Positions 7,439 to 16,439 are shown, counted from the stretch's first letter. The stretch is DNA of 64,000 bases from Puniceibacterium sp. IMCC21224 (GCF_001038505.1 NZ_LDPY01000004.1:1-64000); one strand, 5' to 3'. Notes: generated by a model not told the origin, from the letters alone. Program-made: numbers and translations.

Positions 7439-8818
7439 TCAGAATATCTCCAGATCGCGGTCGACCATGACCGTGACGCGGGCGCCCTGGTCGACATAGA
7501 TGACGGGGCCTATGGAGAGGTAATCGCCAATGACGCTGTCCGTGGCATCTGCCAGATCATCGCCAACGTCTTCGAGAACGTCGGCGGCAGTCTCATCCTG
7601 GACCTCGGAGGCGGCGGCACTTGGCGCGGCCGAGATCAGCGAGATCAGGGCGGCCGATCCGAAACGTTCGGCGAAGCGCGTGTCCACGAAGCCGGTGACA
7701 CCGGAGCGGCCCAGTTCATCGCCCCCGAAGGAGCTGATCTGGACGGTCTGGCCCGCGGGCAGGATAATCCGGTCCCAGGCGATGGTGACGCGGCGCTGCG
7801 CGATATCGACGCCAGCGCGGTAGCGCCCGACGAGACGGGATCCGCGCGGGATTAGGAGGCGCGCGCCATCGACGCTGTAGATATCCTCGGACACCACGGC
7901 ACGAGTCTGGCCGGGCAGGGAGCTGTCAAGGGCGGTTTCCATGACGGCCTGGATCATGGTGCCCTGGATGATCGTGTTGGAGGGATTGGCGATCACCTCG
8001 GCCTGCGTCACGGTTGAGGGCAACGCACCGTTCAGCACGAAATCCGTCACCTCGCCAAAAGTGCGTTCGGTCAGAGCCGTTTCATTCGCTCCGGAGGCAC
8101 CGCCAAAAGCGATGGTGGGCGAGGCGATGCGCCGCTCCTGGAAGGCGCGTTCCTCCGTGGCGCGGCGCTCCAGCTCGGCCATGCGCCGGGCTTCTTCCTC
8201 GCGGCGCAGTCGCTCTTCTTCGCGCGCGCGCAGCTCATCTTCCGTGGGGCCCGCTGGAGCGGGTTGGGGTCGGCTGGCCTCGAGTTGGGCCAGTTCCAGA
8301 TCCATGCGTAATTGCTCAAGGCTGCGATCCCGCGCCGTCAGTTCGTCCTGGAACCGTTGCTGTGCTGCTTCCGAGGCGGCTTGCAGCGCCGCGATCTGAG
8401 CAGTCAGCGCGTCGATCGCCTCTGCGGCGGCGGTGTCTTCCTCGACGACCGGTTCGGGGGCGTTGCGCAATTCCTCGATCTGAGCCTGCAGGGCGGTGAT
8501 CTGCGCCAGAAGCTCCGCGTTGGGCTCGACGGGGTCTGGTCCGACGAACACAACCTCGGGCTCGGGCGGGGGCAGGGTCTCGATAGCGCCAAAGCCGTCC
8601 CCTTCGTTTTGGAAGACGTCCGGGGTGGCCGTCGGCAAGGCTTCCTCTTCGTCGGGCTGCGAGAGGAGATAAAGCAGGGCACCACCTGCGCCGATGACGA
8701 GGATCACGATCAGCGCGAGAAGGGGCGACCGGCGCTGCGCCGCCGTGGGGGCGCGGGCACTGCCTTTCTCAAGGGCGGCGAGGCGTTTTTCCAGCTCGGT
8801 GTTTCCGGTATCGCTCAT
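7439..8818 (-). CDS. virB10: type IV secretion outer-membrane-spanning core protein VirB10
   Basis: 459 residues from ATG 8818, which overlaps the virB9 stop (ATGA). A cytoplasmic N terminus is followed by one membrane helix (LLALIVILVIGAGGALLYLL), a Pro/Glu-rich segment, then a long Ala/Glu/Arg coiled coil and the C-terminal beta-barrel domain. That domain has the VirB10 signatures RLLIPRGSRLVG and AWDRIILPAGQTV. VirB10 bridges both membranes and senses ATP energy during transfer. The coiled-coil linker looks longer than in the Agrobacterium protein. Confidence 0.95.
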   Translation of the reverse strand: MSDTGNTELEKRLAALEKGSARAPTAAQRRSPLLALIVILVIGAGGALLYLLSQPDEEEALPTATPDVFQNEGDGFGAIETLPPPEPEVVFVGPDPVEPNAELLAQITALQAQIEELRNAPEPVVEEDTAAAEAIDALTAQIAALQAASEAAQQRFQDELTARDRSLEQLRMDLELAQLEASRPQPAPAGPTEDELRAREEERLRREEEARRMAELERRATEERAFQERRIASPTIAFGGASGANETALTERTFGEVTDFVLNGALPSTVTQAEVIANPSNTIIQGTMIQAVMETALDSSLPGQTRAVVSEDIYSVDGARLLIPRGSRLVGRYRAGVDIAQRRVTIAWDRIILPAGQTVQISSFGGDELGRSGVTGFVDTRFAERFGSAALISLISAAPSAAASEVQDETAADVLEDVGDDLADATDSVIGDYLSIGPVIYVDQGARVTVMVDRDLEIF

Positions 8819-9510
8819 GAGGCGGCCTCCGCGGGCGGGATGGCCTCGATGCAGACCACCTCTTCGCCAAGTCGCAGAACCCATTGGCGGTTCACGCCGC
8901 TGACGCGGATCACGCCGTCTTCAGGAGTTTGCGTGTTGACCGTGCGCTCGCGGCCGCCCGCATAGCGGAAGATCGCGGGCACAGGCGCGTTTCTTGGAAA
9001 CGCGAAATACGTGAACGTCCCGTCATCCCAGATGCGCGTTGGCGTGAACTCGGTCCGCGCGCTGGCGCCGTAATTGTAGTTCGGCGCTTGGGCGGCGATG
9101 GCCCGGGTCGGGCGCGCATCGTCCTCCGGATAGCGGAACTGCACCACGTAGAAGGTCGGGCTGCGGACCTCCTCGACGTTGAAGTAGTAGCTCCGGCGGT
9201 TCGTATAGACTGTCACATTGGTATGCACCCCGCGCGCCACAGGCTTGATCGCGAAGGCCTGACCGCCCGGGACGCCGTCGATCTCAAACCCTTCCGTGTC
9301 ACCCGCGATGATCGAGCGGATGCTCTCGCCTTCGCCGAACTCGATGGTGGTCACATGGGTGAGCGACACGCTGAGACGGTAGACCTGACCCTCCTGATAG
9401 GTGGCCAAGCGCACCCGGCTGTCGTTGGGACCGCCACGCGGGATGGCTTCGGCAGAGGCGAGGCCGGGCAACAGGGCAATGACAAAAATAAGCGATCTTA
9501 TAAACAACAA
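8815..9510 (-). CDS. virB9: type IV secretion core-complex protein VirB9
   Basis: 231 residues from a TTG two bases after the virB8 stop. A signal peptide covers about residues 1-20 (SLIFVIALLPGLASAEA). Family marks are the RVRLATYQEGQVYRL segment, IEFGEGESI, a DTEGFEI/AIKPVARGVHTNVTVYTNR beta domain and the C-terminal FTYFAFPRNAPVPAIF. VirB9 forms the outer ring of the channel with VirB7 and VirB10. The gene lies between virB8 and virB10 in the standard order. Confidence 0.93.
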   Translation of the reverse strand: MLFIRSLIFVIALLPGLASAEAIPRGGPNDSRVRLATYQEGQVYRLSVSLTHVTTIEFGEGESIRSIIAGDTEGFEIDGVPGGQAFAIKPVARGVHTNVTVYTNRRSYYFNVEEVRSPTFYVVQFRYPEDDARPTRAIAAQAPNYNYGASARTEFTPTRIWDDGTFTYFAFPRNAPVPAIFRYAGGRERTVNTQTPEDGVIRVSGVNRQWVLRLGEEVVCIEAIPPAEAAS

Positions 9511-9512
9511 CG

Positions 9513-10169
9513 TCAGTTCTCCAATCTGTCGGAGCGGATGGAATATTCGAGGACGGTGAAGCCGAATGGATTGGTCCAGACCTCATCGATGGAGCGGCGG
9601 GTCTCCGGGCGGAACTCGAAGAGAAGCGTCGCAGTGAAGAGGCCGGTCTGGGTGCCGTTAATGGACGTCAGGCGCTTGCGCAGGCGGACCGTCGCGCGGT
9701 TGGTTCCGATCCGGTTGATGCTGAGGATTTCCACGTCGAGCCGAGCATTGGGGCCATAGACCGTCGGCGGGTAATTCTCGTTGGCGCTGTTCCAGATCTG
9801 GCGCAGCCCGCTCTCGGCAGCTCCGTCCGAGCGGCGCAGGACGCTGCGGATGCGCAGATCGTTGTCGAGCTGGTTATAGACCTCCCGGTCGGCCACATAG
9901 CGGAACACCTCCGCCTCGATGATCGCCTGGTTGGCGGTCACCGAGGAGGCGCCCACCGAGGCTTCGGGGAGTGCAAAGCCGGTGGCGGGATCATAGGGGA
10001 CAACGACGGGGGGCGGGTCGACATCGAGGATCGAGACAGCCGCGGCACTCAGACAGCCGATGATACCGAAGACAAGGCCCATCAGGCCAAGGCGTTGCCA
10101 GAGCCGTTCGCGGCGCAGGGCACCGTAGACCAGTTCTTCCTCGATGATTTCTTGTTCAGTCGCCACCAT
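9513..10169 (-). CDS. virB8: type IV secretion inner-membrane protein VirB8
   Basis: 218 residues from ATG 10169, preceded by GGAGG. A cytoplasmic N terminus is followed by one membrane helix (LGLMGLVFGIIGCLSAAAV, about 27-45) and a periplasmic NTF2-like domain. The latter shows FRYVADREVYN, NANENYPP and a final FEFRPETRRSIDEVWTNPFG, a conserved VirB8 end pattern. It links VirB6, VirB10 and the pilus subunits. Spacing and order in the operon are normal. Confidence 0.93.
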   Translation of the reverse strand: MVATEQEIIEEELVYGALRRERLWQRLGLMGLVFGIIGCLSAAAVSILDVDPPPVVVPYDPATGFALPEASVGASSVTANQAIIEAEVFRYVADREVYNQLDNDLRIRSVLRRSDGAAESGLRQIWNSANENYPPTVYGPNARLDVEILSINRIGTNRATVRLRKRLTSINGTQTGLFTATLLFEFRPETRRSIDEVWTNPFGFTVLEYSIRSDRLEN

Positions 10170-10183
10170 TCATGCCTCCGCGA

Positions 10184-10996
10184 TTACTCGGCCCGCAGGT
10201 CCGGCAAGGTGAAATCCATGAAGCGCTGTTCTTCGGCGATGGTGGCGGCATCGATCACGCCGCCGGTGCCATCGCCCACGGTCTGGATGGCTTCGAGTTG
10301 CCACATGGCGACCAGCGCAATGGCGAGCTCCGCGGTCACGCGCGTGTTGAGATCGATGCTTTCCTTTAGTTCGTCCATGTCGTCGATGAGTCCGACAAGG
10401 CGGTCGACCCGCTCGAGAGATTGGCCGGCATCCTCATAGCTGTTCTGGGCCGCCGCCGAGACGAGCGCGCCGGTGGTGGCCTGCGTGGCCACACGGTTGG
10501 CCCCGGGATTGCCGCTGGTGGCCATTTCCGAGAGCGTGTCTTCATCGAAGCCGAGATCGGCCAGCACCCGGTCCATCTGGGTTTCGATTTCGCCTGCGCC
10601 GGAGCCCGAGAGGCCCGAGAAATCCCCAGTCTTGATCGCCTCAATAGTAGCGAGGATGTCCCCGAACTCCTGGTCGAGCAGACCGTTCAACTCGTCTTCC
10701 ATTTCCGTCCGGATGATTTCGGGAAGCTCGGCAAGTCGGGTGAGCGCTTCATAGGTTCTTTGCAGCTCCGCGAGTTGATCCGTGAGAAGGCCGAGCTGTT
10801 CGCGGAGCTGCGTCAGCTGCTCGTTTTGCAGGATCTCGTCTTCGATCATCTGCCGCAGCTGCTGGATGTTTTGCGCGATGTTCTGGGTGTCGACGACAGG
10901 CACGCCTTGCGCGAGGGCAGGGGATAGAGCGCCAAGATGCAGACCGATCCCAAGTGTCGTGGCCAAGGTCGTCCTCACGAGCAAATGTCCCATCAT
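10184..10996 (-). CDS. virB5: VirB5-family pilus-tip protein
   Basis: 270 residues with a signal peptide (about 1-29, ending SPALAQG). The mature protein is largely helical and rich in Gln/Glu/Leu (IQQLRQMIEDEIL, LTDQLAELQRTYEALTRL), as in VirB5/TrbJ minor pilins. It ends RFMDFTLPDLRAE. The upstream gene ends with a related tail (MDFTIREIE), and the two also share an S-I-x-L-N-T motif, so the C-terminal regions look homologous. Starts ATGATG overlap the upstream stop. Confidence 0.85.
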   Translation of the reverse strand: MMGHLLVRTTLATTLGIGLHLGALSPALAQGVPVVDTQNIAQNIQQLRQMIEDEILQNEQLTQLREQLGLLTDQLAELQRTYEALTRLAELPEIIRTEMEDELNGLLDQEFGDILATIEAIKTGDFSGLSGSGAGEIETQMDRVLADLGFDEDTLSEMATSGNPGANRVATQATTGALVSAAAQNSYEDAGQSLERVDRLVGLIDDMDELKESIDLNTRVTAELAIALVAMWQLEAIQTVGDGTGGVIDAATIAEEQRFMDFTLPDLRAE

Positions 10997-12147
10997 TCAA
11001 TCTCCCTGATCGTAAAATCCATGAACGCGCCTTCGGCCATGCGAGCGCTGGCCTGGGCCAGCTCCTCGGCAGAAAGGACGCGGGTGCGTGCCGCCTGAAG
11101 CCGGATGCGTGCAGCGACGAGGCGCACGAGTTCGGCGCGGGCATAGGTGTTGAGTGCGATGCTTTCCTGCACGTCTTCAGTCTCGGAAATCCGTTCGACG
11201 ATGTCGCGGATGCGCAGGCCGGCTTGGCGGATCGCGGCTGGTGAATTGCTGCCATAAAAGGCTGCCCCATGACCCGTAAGCGAGAGGTTGGCATTGGCGA
11301 GAAGCGCCGGATCGATCGTGCCAAGCGCATCGATCCCGCCGATACGGCTTAGATAGAGATTGTAGCGTTCAGGGATGACCGACACGTAGTGCTGGGTCTC
11401 GCGGAAGGGTGGGACCCCGCCATACTCGAAAACCCGGCCGGGTCCGGCGTTATAGGCTGCGAGGGCGTTGATGATGTTGCCATCGAATGTGTTGAGCTGG
11501 GTTGCGAGATAGCGCGCGCCGCCATGCACCTGCAGATAGGGGCTGTCATAGTATTCCGGGTTGATGCCGAGATCGCTGGCGGTGCCCGGCATGATCTGGG
11601 TGAGGCCATAGGCGCCGACGGGAGACCGTGCCCCAATCGTAAACCGGCTTTCCTGCCAGATCAGCGCCTGTAGAAGCGCTCGCCACTGGACGGGGGAGAG
11701 GCCTGCGCGGCCAACACCCGCAAAGCCGCTGGTTTCCTGGGCGACGCGGATGATGAGCTGCTCGATGTTATCGGCGGCGTCGCCGAACATCTGCACACCG
11801 CCGGGATTGGGGTCGATGTCGGCATTGCCATAGGCCGCCTCGACTGACCGGGCCGGATCCCCGCTGCCGCTTTCCAGCCCCGAGACCATGGCAGGCAGGC
11901 CCTGACCGCCGAAGCTGGTCTGGGCATCGAGGATGCGTCGGAGGGTTTCCAGCTGCTCCCGTTCGATCTCGGCGATGAGTTCGCGCACGGCAAGCTTGTC
12001 GGCCTGAACAGCCAAGTCTGCCTCGCGATCGCCGGTCTCGACGATGTCACGCGCGGTCAGCCCACTGTCATTGGTCGGCACGCCTTGAGACAAGGCGAGA
12101 CCGGGCAGCAGGCAAAACGCGAGGATATGAGGCAGGCTAGACTTCAA
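10993..12147 (-). CDS. lytic transglycosylase with VirB5-like C-terminal region
   Basis: 384 residues with a signal peptide (1-20, ending ALSQG). A helical region to about 150 is followed by an SLT domain: the catalytic Glu in LIWQESRFTIGARSPVGAYG, then LTQIMPGTASDLGI, then ALAAYNAGPGRVFEYGG. After about residue 275 the sequence resembles the end of the downstream VirB5: SIALNTYARAEL, then AEGAFMDFTIREIE. This is a composite not usual in virB operons, and a second transglycosylase (15329-16084) is also present. It probably opens peptidoglycan for channel assembly while contacting the pilus. Confidence 0.85.
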   Translation of the reverse strand: MKSSLPHILAFCLLPGLALSQGVPTNDSGLTARDIVETGDREADLAVQADKLAVRELIAEIEREQLETLRRILDAQTSFGGQGLPAMVSGLESGSGDPARSVEAAYGNADIDPNPGGVQMFGDAADNIEQLIIRVAQETSGFAGVGRAGLSPVQWRALLQALIWQESRFTIGARSPVGAYGLTQIMPGTASDLGINPEYYDSPYLQVHGGARYLATQLNTFDGNIINALAAYNAGPGRVFEYGGVPPFRETQHYVSVIPERYNLYLSRIGGIDALGTIDPALLANANLSLTGHGAAFYGSNSPAAIRQAGLRIRDIVERISETEDVQESIALNTYARAELVRLVAARIRLQAARTRVLSAEELAQASARMAEGAFMDFTIREIE

Positions 12148-12304
12148 CGTCGCCCTCCGGCGCGCCGAGCGGTGCGAAGTGGCAATCCTGGGCTGTCGCT
12201 GCCGTCGAGGCGAGAAAGGAAAAGCAATTGGCCTGCGGCTCCCGATACTGGGTGCAGGAGGCCAGCGCGCCGAGCGCAGCCAAAGCGATAAGAATACGGA
12301 TCAT
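12137..12304 (-). CDS. small lipoprotein, VirB7-like
   Basis: 55 residues from ATG 12304, overlapping the virB4 stop (ATGA). The first 16 residues form a lipoprotein signal (MIRILIALAALGALASC) with lipobox LAS-C. The mature part has Cys at about 27 and 41 and is short. Size, lipobox and position among virB genes fit VirB7, which pairs with VirB9 at the outer membrane. There is no strong sequence match to VirB7, so the assignment rests on context. Confidence 0.65.
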   Translation of the reverse strand: MIRILIALAALGALASCTQYREPQANCFSFLASTAATAQDCHFAPLGAPEGDVEV

Positions 12305-14691
12305 GAAAGCCTCCAAAAATCTGGGCGGTCGCGGTAATCGGCGCCGACAAGCGCTTCTCCCTTTTCCATGCCGCCGAGGATGGTGAGATTGGGCCCAAGG
12401 GCGCTCAGATCGGCATCGACGACGATTGAGCCCTGATCGTCGCGGATCAGTGCGAGGCGGCTGTTGCTGCCCGTGTTGAGAAGGACGTCGAGCTCCTTCT
12501 CCGTGAGGTTCAGCATGGCGTAGTCCGAGGCATTGGCGCGAATATTGGGCAGCAGGATCTGCGTCGGAACGGCTTCGACGATGGTCTTGCCGGTCCGGGT
12601 GCGCTCGAGCTGGCTTGCGTATTGCGTCATCATCACGGCAACCGTGTTCTGCTTGCGCGCTGTCACCAGCCAGTTCGACAGCCGCTCGGCGAAATATGCG
12701 TTGTCGAGCGCCTTCCAGGCCTCGTCGATCACGATGATGGTGGGGCGGCGGTCCTCGATCTCGCGCTCGACCCGGCGGAAAAGATAGGAGAGAACCGCCA
12801 TCCGTTCCTTGTCGGCCTCGCTGTCGAGAATGCCGGTCAGATCGAAGCCCACCACATCGCCTTTGAGCGAGAACGTGTCCTCGAGGCTCTGCCCGAAGAT
12901 CCAGCCATAGCGGCCGTCTTCGGTCCACTCGAGCAGGCGCTGGTGCAGATCGCCGCCGTCATCCGTAGACACAAAAAGCGATGCGAAATCCCGCCAGTTC
13001 CGCAGGGCCGGATTGGAGGCCTGGGCATTCTGGCGCACGACTTCCTGGATGCGGTTGGTCTGTGCGGGCGTCAGGGGCTTGTCAGCGCGGTAGAGCAGGG
13101 TGGCAAGCCAGTCCGAGAGCCAGGCGGTGCCGCGGGCATCGGTCTCTGTCCAGAGCGGGTTGAGGCCCGTGGGCTGACCGGCGTTCAGGGAGGCGTAGCG
13201 CCCGCCATTGGCGCGTACCGCCATCTCCATGCCAAGACGGTAATCGAAGACGAAGATCCGCGCCCCTGCGCGACGGGCCTGGGTCATCAGAAAGGCTGAC
13301 AGCACCGATTTGCCGGACCCGGGCCGCCCCATAATCAGGGTATGGCCGCTGGTCGGTTCTTTGTCGGGCGATCCCTGCTCGTGATAGGAAAACCGGTAGG
13401 CGCTCTGCTCCGGCGTGGGCAAATATGTGACGACCCGGCCCCAAGGGGTAAGCGCTGCAGGTTTGCCGAGCTGTGTCCGGTGGAAGGCCGCAAAATCCGC
13501 GAAGTTGCGATTGGTGACGGCGCTGGCACGCACGCGCTTTGGCTGGTTGCCGGGATGCTGGCTGAGGTAATGCGCCTTTGCGGCGACCCGCTCACCGATC
13601 ATCTTCACGCCCTCGGTCGCGGCGGCATTCACGATCTCTGCGCTGAGGGTCTGCAGCTCTTCGAGCGTTTCGCAGAAGAGCGTCACGACCATGTGGTGCT
13701 CGCCAAAGCTCTGGCGCTTGGCCTCGAGATCATCGGCGGCGATGTCGAGCGCTTCCAGGAGCGAGAGGGCCGCATCCTGGCTGGCCTGCATCTGGCGCTT
13801 TTGCCGCTTGATGCGGCCCGCCATGAGGTTCGAATTGATCGGCGTGAAAGAGTGGGTCACGATCATGTCGACCGGCAGGTTCAGCATGTCGAACATGGTG
13901 CAGGAGGTGCCTTCCGAGTATTCTCCGATGGTGAAGCTCTTGCCGTAGCGGTGGCCCACGACGCCCTCGGAAAGCTCGAAATGGTCGCCGTGAAACGTCA
14001 CGCGGGTATTGGCGACGTTGAAGGACAAAAAGCCGTAGGTGTTTGCCGGGTAGAGCGGCAGCTCGGTGCCTGTGTTCAGAGCGCCCAGAAACCCCACCAA
14101 CTCCCCCGACGCGGCTGACAGCAGGCGCGGTTTGAGCTCGGTGAGCCCCGAGAGGAAGACGTTCACGGCCTCGCCCAGCCGCTGCAGGCGCTTGCGGGTC
14201 TCCTCCTTCAGTCGGTCCGGCGCGCTGCGGCTCAGGAACGGCAGGAGGCTTTTCGGAGGCGGGCGGTGAATTACGGTGAGCGTCAGCGTCTTGTCGCGCA
14301 GCCCGCTTGTTGCGAGTTTCGCACGCCAGCGCCGGTCCACCTCGCCCGCGAAGCTGTCCTCACGGATGGGGTCGAGATCAGGTTTGATGCCCTTGGAGAC
14401 CTTGTGGACGTAATAGCTGAATTCCGGCCCAAGTTGCGCGACGATGCGGGCAAAAAGCGCCGTCACCTTATCGAGATAGGCGTCATCGGTCGTGTAGCTG
14501 TTGATCCCCTCGAGCCGGATGCAGCGGAAGAGTTCGTTCACCCGGGTCCGCACGGTCTGGTCGTCGACGAGGCTCACATAGGGCAGCATATGCGCGAGGC
14601 GGGTCTCGCGCGCATACCAGTCTGGCGTCATTGTGCGGGCATCGAGCGCAGCATCACGGGCGTCATCACGGGGCATAGCTGTCCCCGCCAT
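12301..14691 (-). CDS. virB4: type IV secretion ATPase VirB4
   Basis: 796 residues from ATG 14691; the ATG at 14676, with GGGGA just upstream, is an equally good start. It has an N-terminal CagE/VirB4 domain, Walker A GRPGSGKS at about 455-462, and Walker B TIIVIDEAWKAL at about 651-662. A late QYASQLERTRTG segment follows, as expected for the family. VirB4 energises pilus and channel assembly from the cytoplasmic side. It overlaps virB3 upstream and the small lipoprotein downstream. Confidence 0.95.
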   Translation of the reverse strand: MAGTAMPRDDARDAALDARTMTPDWYARETRLAHMLPYVSLVDDQTVRTRVNELFRCIRLEGINSYTTDDAYLDKVTALFARIVAQLGPEFSYYVHKVSKGIKPDLDPIREDSFAGEVDRRWRAKLATSGLRDKTLTLTVIHRPPPKSLLPFLSRSAPDRLKEETRKRLQRLGEAVNVFLSGLTELKPRLLSAASGELVGFLGALNTGTELPLYPANTYGFLSFNVANTRVTFHGDHFELSEGVVGHRYGKSFTIGEYSEGTSCTMFDMLNLPVDMIVTHSFTPINSNLMAGRIKRQKRQMQASQDAALSLLEALDIAADDLEAKRQSFGEHHMVVTLFCETLEELQTLSAEIVNAAATEGVKMIGERVAAKAHYLSQHPGNQPKRVRASAVTNRNFADFAAFHRTQLGKPAALTPWGRVVTYLPTPEQSAYRFSYHEQGSPDKEPTSGHTLIMGRPGSGKSVLSAFLMTQARRAGARIFVFDYRLGMEMAVRANGGRYASLNAGQPTGLNPLWTETDARGTAWLSDWLATLLYRADKPLTPAQTNRIQEVVRQNAQASNPALRNWRDFASLFVSTDDGGDLHQRLLEWTEDGRYGWIFGQSLEDTFSLKGDVVGFDLTGILDSEADKERMAVLSYLFRRVEREIEDRRPTIIVIDEAWKALDNAYFAERLSNWLVTARKQNTVAVMMTQYASQLERTRTGKTIVEAVPTQILLPNIRANASDYAMLNLTEKELDVLLNTGSNSRLALIRDDQGSIVVDADLSALGPNLTILGGMEKGEALVGADYRDRPDFWRLS

Positions 14692-14944
14692 GGATGCTGC
14701 GGTTTCGCGTGGGCGGTGTCTCCTGCAGGGCCGTCATCATCACGTCGATGAAACGTGGGTCCCAATCCGCGGCCTTCCACAGCACCGGATAGAGCAGGGC
14801 GGCGAAACCCAGCACCGCGATGTGCTGGACCCAGACGAACAAGAGCACCGAACCGAAGAGCCAGACCATCGCATACATGATGGGCAGGCCCAGAAGCTTG
14901 GGCGGGCGCACGAGGCCGAGAAAGAGAGGCGAGCGCTCAGCCAC
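14666..14944 (-). CDS. virB3: type IV secretion protein VirB3
   Basis: 92 residues from GTG 14944, giving the characteristic start AERSPLFLGLVRPPKLLGL, then a hydrophobic hairpin (YAMVWLFGSVLLFVWVQHI, LGFAALLYPVLW). This matches VirB3, an inner-membrane partner of VirB4. It overlaps virB2 by eight bases and virB4 at its end. An ATG at 15001 would add 19 Arg/Ser-rich residues inside virB2 and is less likely. Confidence 0.9.
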   Translation of the reverse strand: MAERSPLFLGLVRPPKLLGLPIMYAMVWLFGSVLLFVWVQHIAVLGFAALLYPVLWKAADWDPRFIDVMMTALQETPPTRNRSIHGGDSYAP

Positions 14945-15332
14945 CGGCAAAGACCGCAGCAACGATCGTCGGGGCAGCCGCGACACCGGCGATGCCGACA
15001 AGCACCCAAAGCGCTTGGCGCAGATCGATGATGTTGAAGAACCAGCTCAAGAAAACGCCGAGGACCGCGAGTGTGGCGATGACCACACCAAGGGGTCCGG
15101 TCAGCGCATCGACAATGCCCTGCAACAGGCTTTGGATCGGGGAGAGATCGATGCTCTGTGCAAGTGCGGGCTCGGCAATGAGCAGGGATAGTGCCAGCGA
15201 GACGACAAAGAGGTTTGAAATCCAACTTGTTTGGAAAAAGCGGTATCGCCAATGCACTGCCGCGCTGCGCGCTCTCGTGACATTGCCGATAAGTGTTTTG
15301 AGGAATGATTTCCAAAAAGGTTGGGACATCAT
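14937..15332 (-). CDS. virB2: type IV secretion major pilin VirB2
   Basis: 131 residues. A long leader (cleavage likely near EPALAQS at about 59) precedes a mature pilin with two hydrophobic helices (TGPLGVVIATLAVLGVFLSW and LWVLVGIAGVAAAPTIVAAV) joined by a short polar loop. This is the TrbC/VirB2 pattern. Start ATGATG overlaps the stop of the transglycosylase gene upstream. It forms the conjugative pilus. Confidence 0.9.
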   Translation of the reverse strand: MMSQPFWKSFLKTLIGNVTRARSAAVHWRYRFFQTSWISNLFVVSLALSLLIAEPALAQSIDLSPIQSLLQGIVDALTGPLGVVIATLAVLGVFLSWFFNIIDLRQALWVLVGIAGVAAAPTIVAAVFAGG

Positions 15333-16084
15333 GAATTTGATCCTTCCAATCGGGCCACGACGGCCATGACGCGGGCCACGTGGTTCTGGGTTTCTCTGTA
15401 AGGGGGAATGCCACCGTACTGGCGTACGGCGTCCGGCCCGGCGTTGTAGGCTGCCAGCGCCAAATGCGGATCGCCGAAGCTTTCCAGCATCATTGTAAGG
15501 TAGCGGGCGGAGCCGTCGAGGTTCTGCAGCGCGTCATGAGGATCCACACCGAGATCTCGGGCAGTAGCAGGCATCAATTGGCCCAGACCAATGGCGCCCG
15601 CGCTCGAGACGGCATTCTGCCTGTAGGCGCTTTCCACCTCGATATTCGCCCGGTAGAGAGCCAGCCAATCCGTGACGGACAGTCCCGCGCGGCGCAGGCC
15701 GGGATGGCCGACATAGCGCAGGGCTGTTGCCTCGATGCCCAAGAGAACGTCTGCGCGGGGCAGGGGTGCTGGCTGGGCGAGTGCCGCAAACCTCAGCGAG
15801 TCAAGTTCGGAAGCTGCTTCAGTCTCACCAAGAATGGCCAAACCATCGGACGCCGATCCCAGACCAACGCCGTCATTGTAGTTTCGAGCAAAACCGCTCT
15901 GAGACCGCGACGGGGTCAGAGAGCCGTCGCTCTCCATGATCAGGACCATTTGCGCTGAGGCAGGTGCTGCGACCAGACAGAGACAGACGAGGTTAGTTGC
16001 CAGTGCCCAAGTCTGATGGGGCTTTGTCTGGCGGGGCGAGTTTATGCGTGCGGCTTGTACCCGCCTCAAGCGGCAGGTCGACAT
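15329..16084 (-). CDS. virB1: VirB1-like lytic transglycosylase
   Basis: About 251 residues if the ATG at 16084 is used; a TTG 15 bases later is an alternative. A signal peptide follows a basic stretch and ends VAAPASAQ. The SLT domain shows YRANIEVESAYRQNAVSS (catalytic Glu), GAIGLGQLMPATARDLGVD and LALAAYNAGPDAVRQYGG. VirB1 cuts peptidoglycan to allow assembly of the channel. Its start overlaps the upstream gene by about 90 bases in another frame, so the true start is uncertain. Confidence 0.88.
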   Translation of the reverse strand: MSTCRLRRVQAARINSPRQTKPHQTWALATNLVCLCLVAAPASAQMVLIMESDGSLTPSRSQSGFARNYNDGVGLGSASDGLAILGETEAASELDSLRFAALAQPAPLPRADVLLGIEATALRYVGHPGLRRAGLSVTDWLALYRANIEVESAYRQNAVSSAGAIGLGQLMPATARDLGVDPHDALQNLDGSARYLTMMLESFGDPHLALAAYNAGPDAVRQYGGIPPYRETQNHVARVMAVVARLEGSNS

Positions 16085-16373
16085 GCGCAAAGCCAAGGCC
16101 AATGAAGAAAGACACCACGCCGGAGATCGTCTTGAACTCGCGGATCTTGATATCGTTGTAGGTCGTCCGCGTGCGGGCGGTGACGAGGAGCTTTTCCACG
16201 CCGTCATCAGAGACAACGCGCATGATCCAGACCCCGTAATAGCTGGGGCCTTTCTTATGTGCCGACTCCTGGCACAGGATTTCTGCGCTATAGCCGCTTT
16301 CCACGAGCTCGCGGAACCTGGCTTCCGTAACCACATTTGGTGCTTCGATGTCCCAGTTCATGGCCCGGCTCAC
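15993..16373 (-). CDS. conserved hypothetical protein, first gene of virB operon
   Basis: 126 residues from GTG 16373 with GGAG just upstream. No signal peptide. Visible segments are YSAEILCQESAHKKGPSYYG, GVEKLLVTARTRT and a slightly hydrophobic SGVVSFFIGLGFAHV. I do not recognise a named domain. Its long overlap with virB1 and leading position suggest a regulator or assembly factor of the secretion operon. A palindromic element lies 53 bases upstream of its start. Confidence 0.6.
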   Translation of the reverse strand: MSRAMNWDIEAPNVVTEARFRELVESGYSAEILCQESAHKKGPSYYGVWIMRVVSDDGVEKLLVTARTRTTYNDIKIREFKTISGVVSFFIGLGFAHVDLPLEAGTSRTHKLAPPDKAPSDLGTGN

Positions 16374-16425
16374 GCTTTCTCCAATGGCGCGACCCTGGGC
16401 ATTCCCACTTGAAGCCCAGAGTTAC

Positions 16426-16439
16426 GATAGTATACTATC
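16426..16439. promoter_or_regulatory. 14-bp perfect palindrome upstream of virB operon
   Basis: GATAGTATACTATC is fully self-complementary and contains a -10-like TATACT on the minus strand, 53 bases before the first gene of the virB operon. A related element with similar flanks is at 18515-18528 before another minus-strand gene. It is the best candidate for the operator controlling transfer genes. Confidence 0.6.

Noticed and set aside
12137..12928. 263-residue minus-strand frame over the end of virB4
   Set aside because: Most of it is an off-frame reading of virB4 with Arg-rich composition; only the last 55 residues, a lipoprotein, are accepted.
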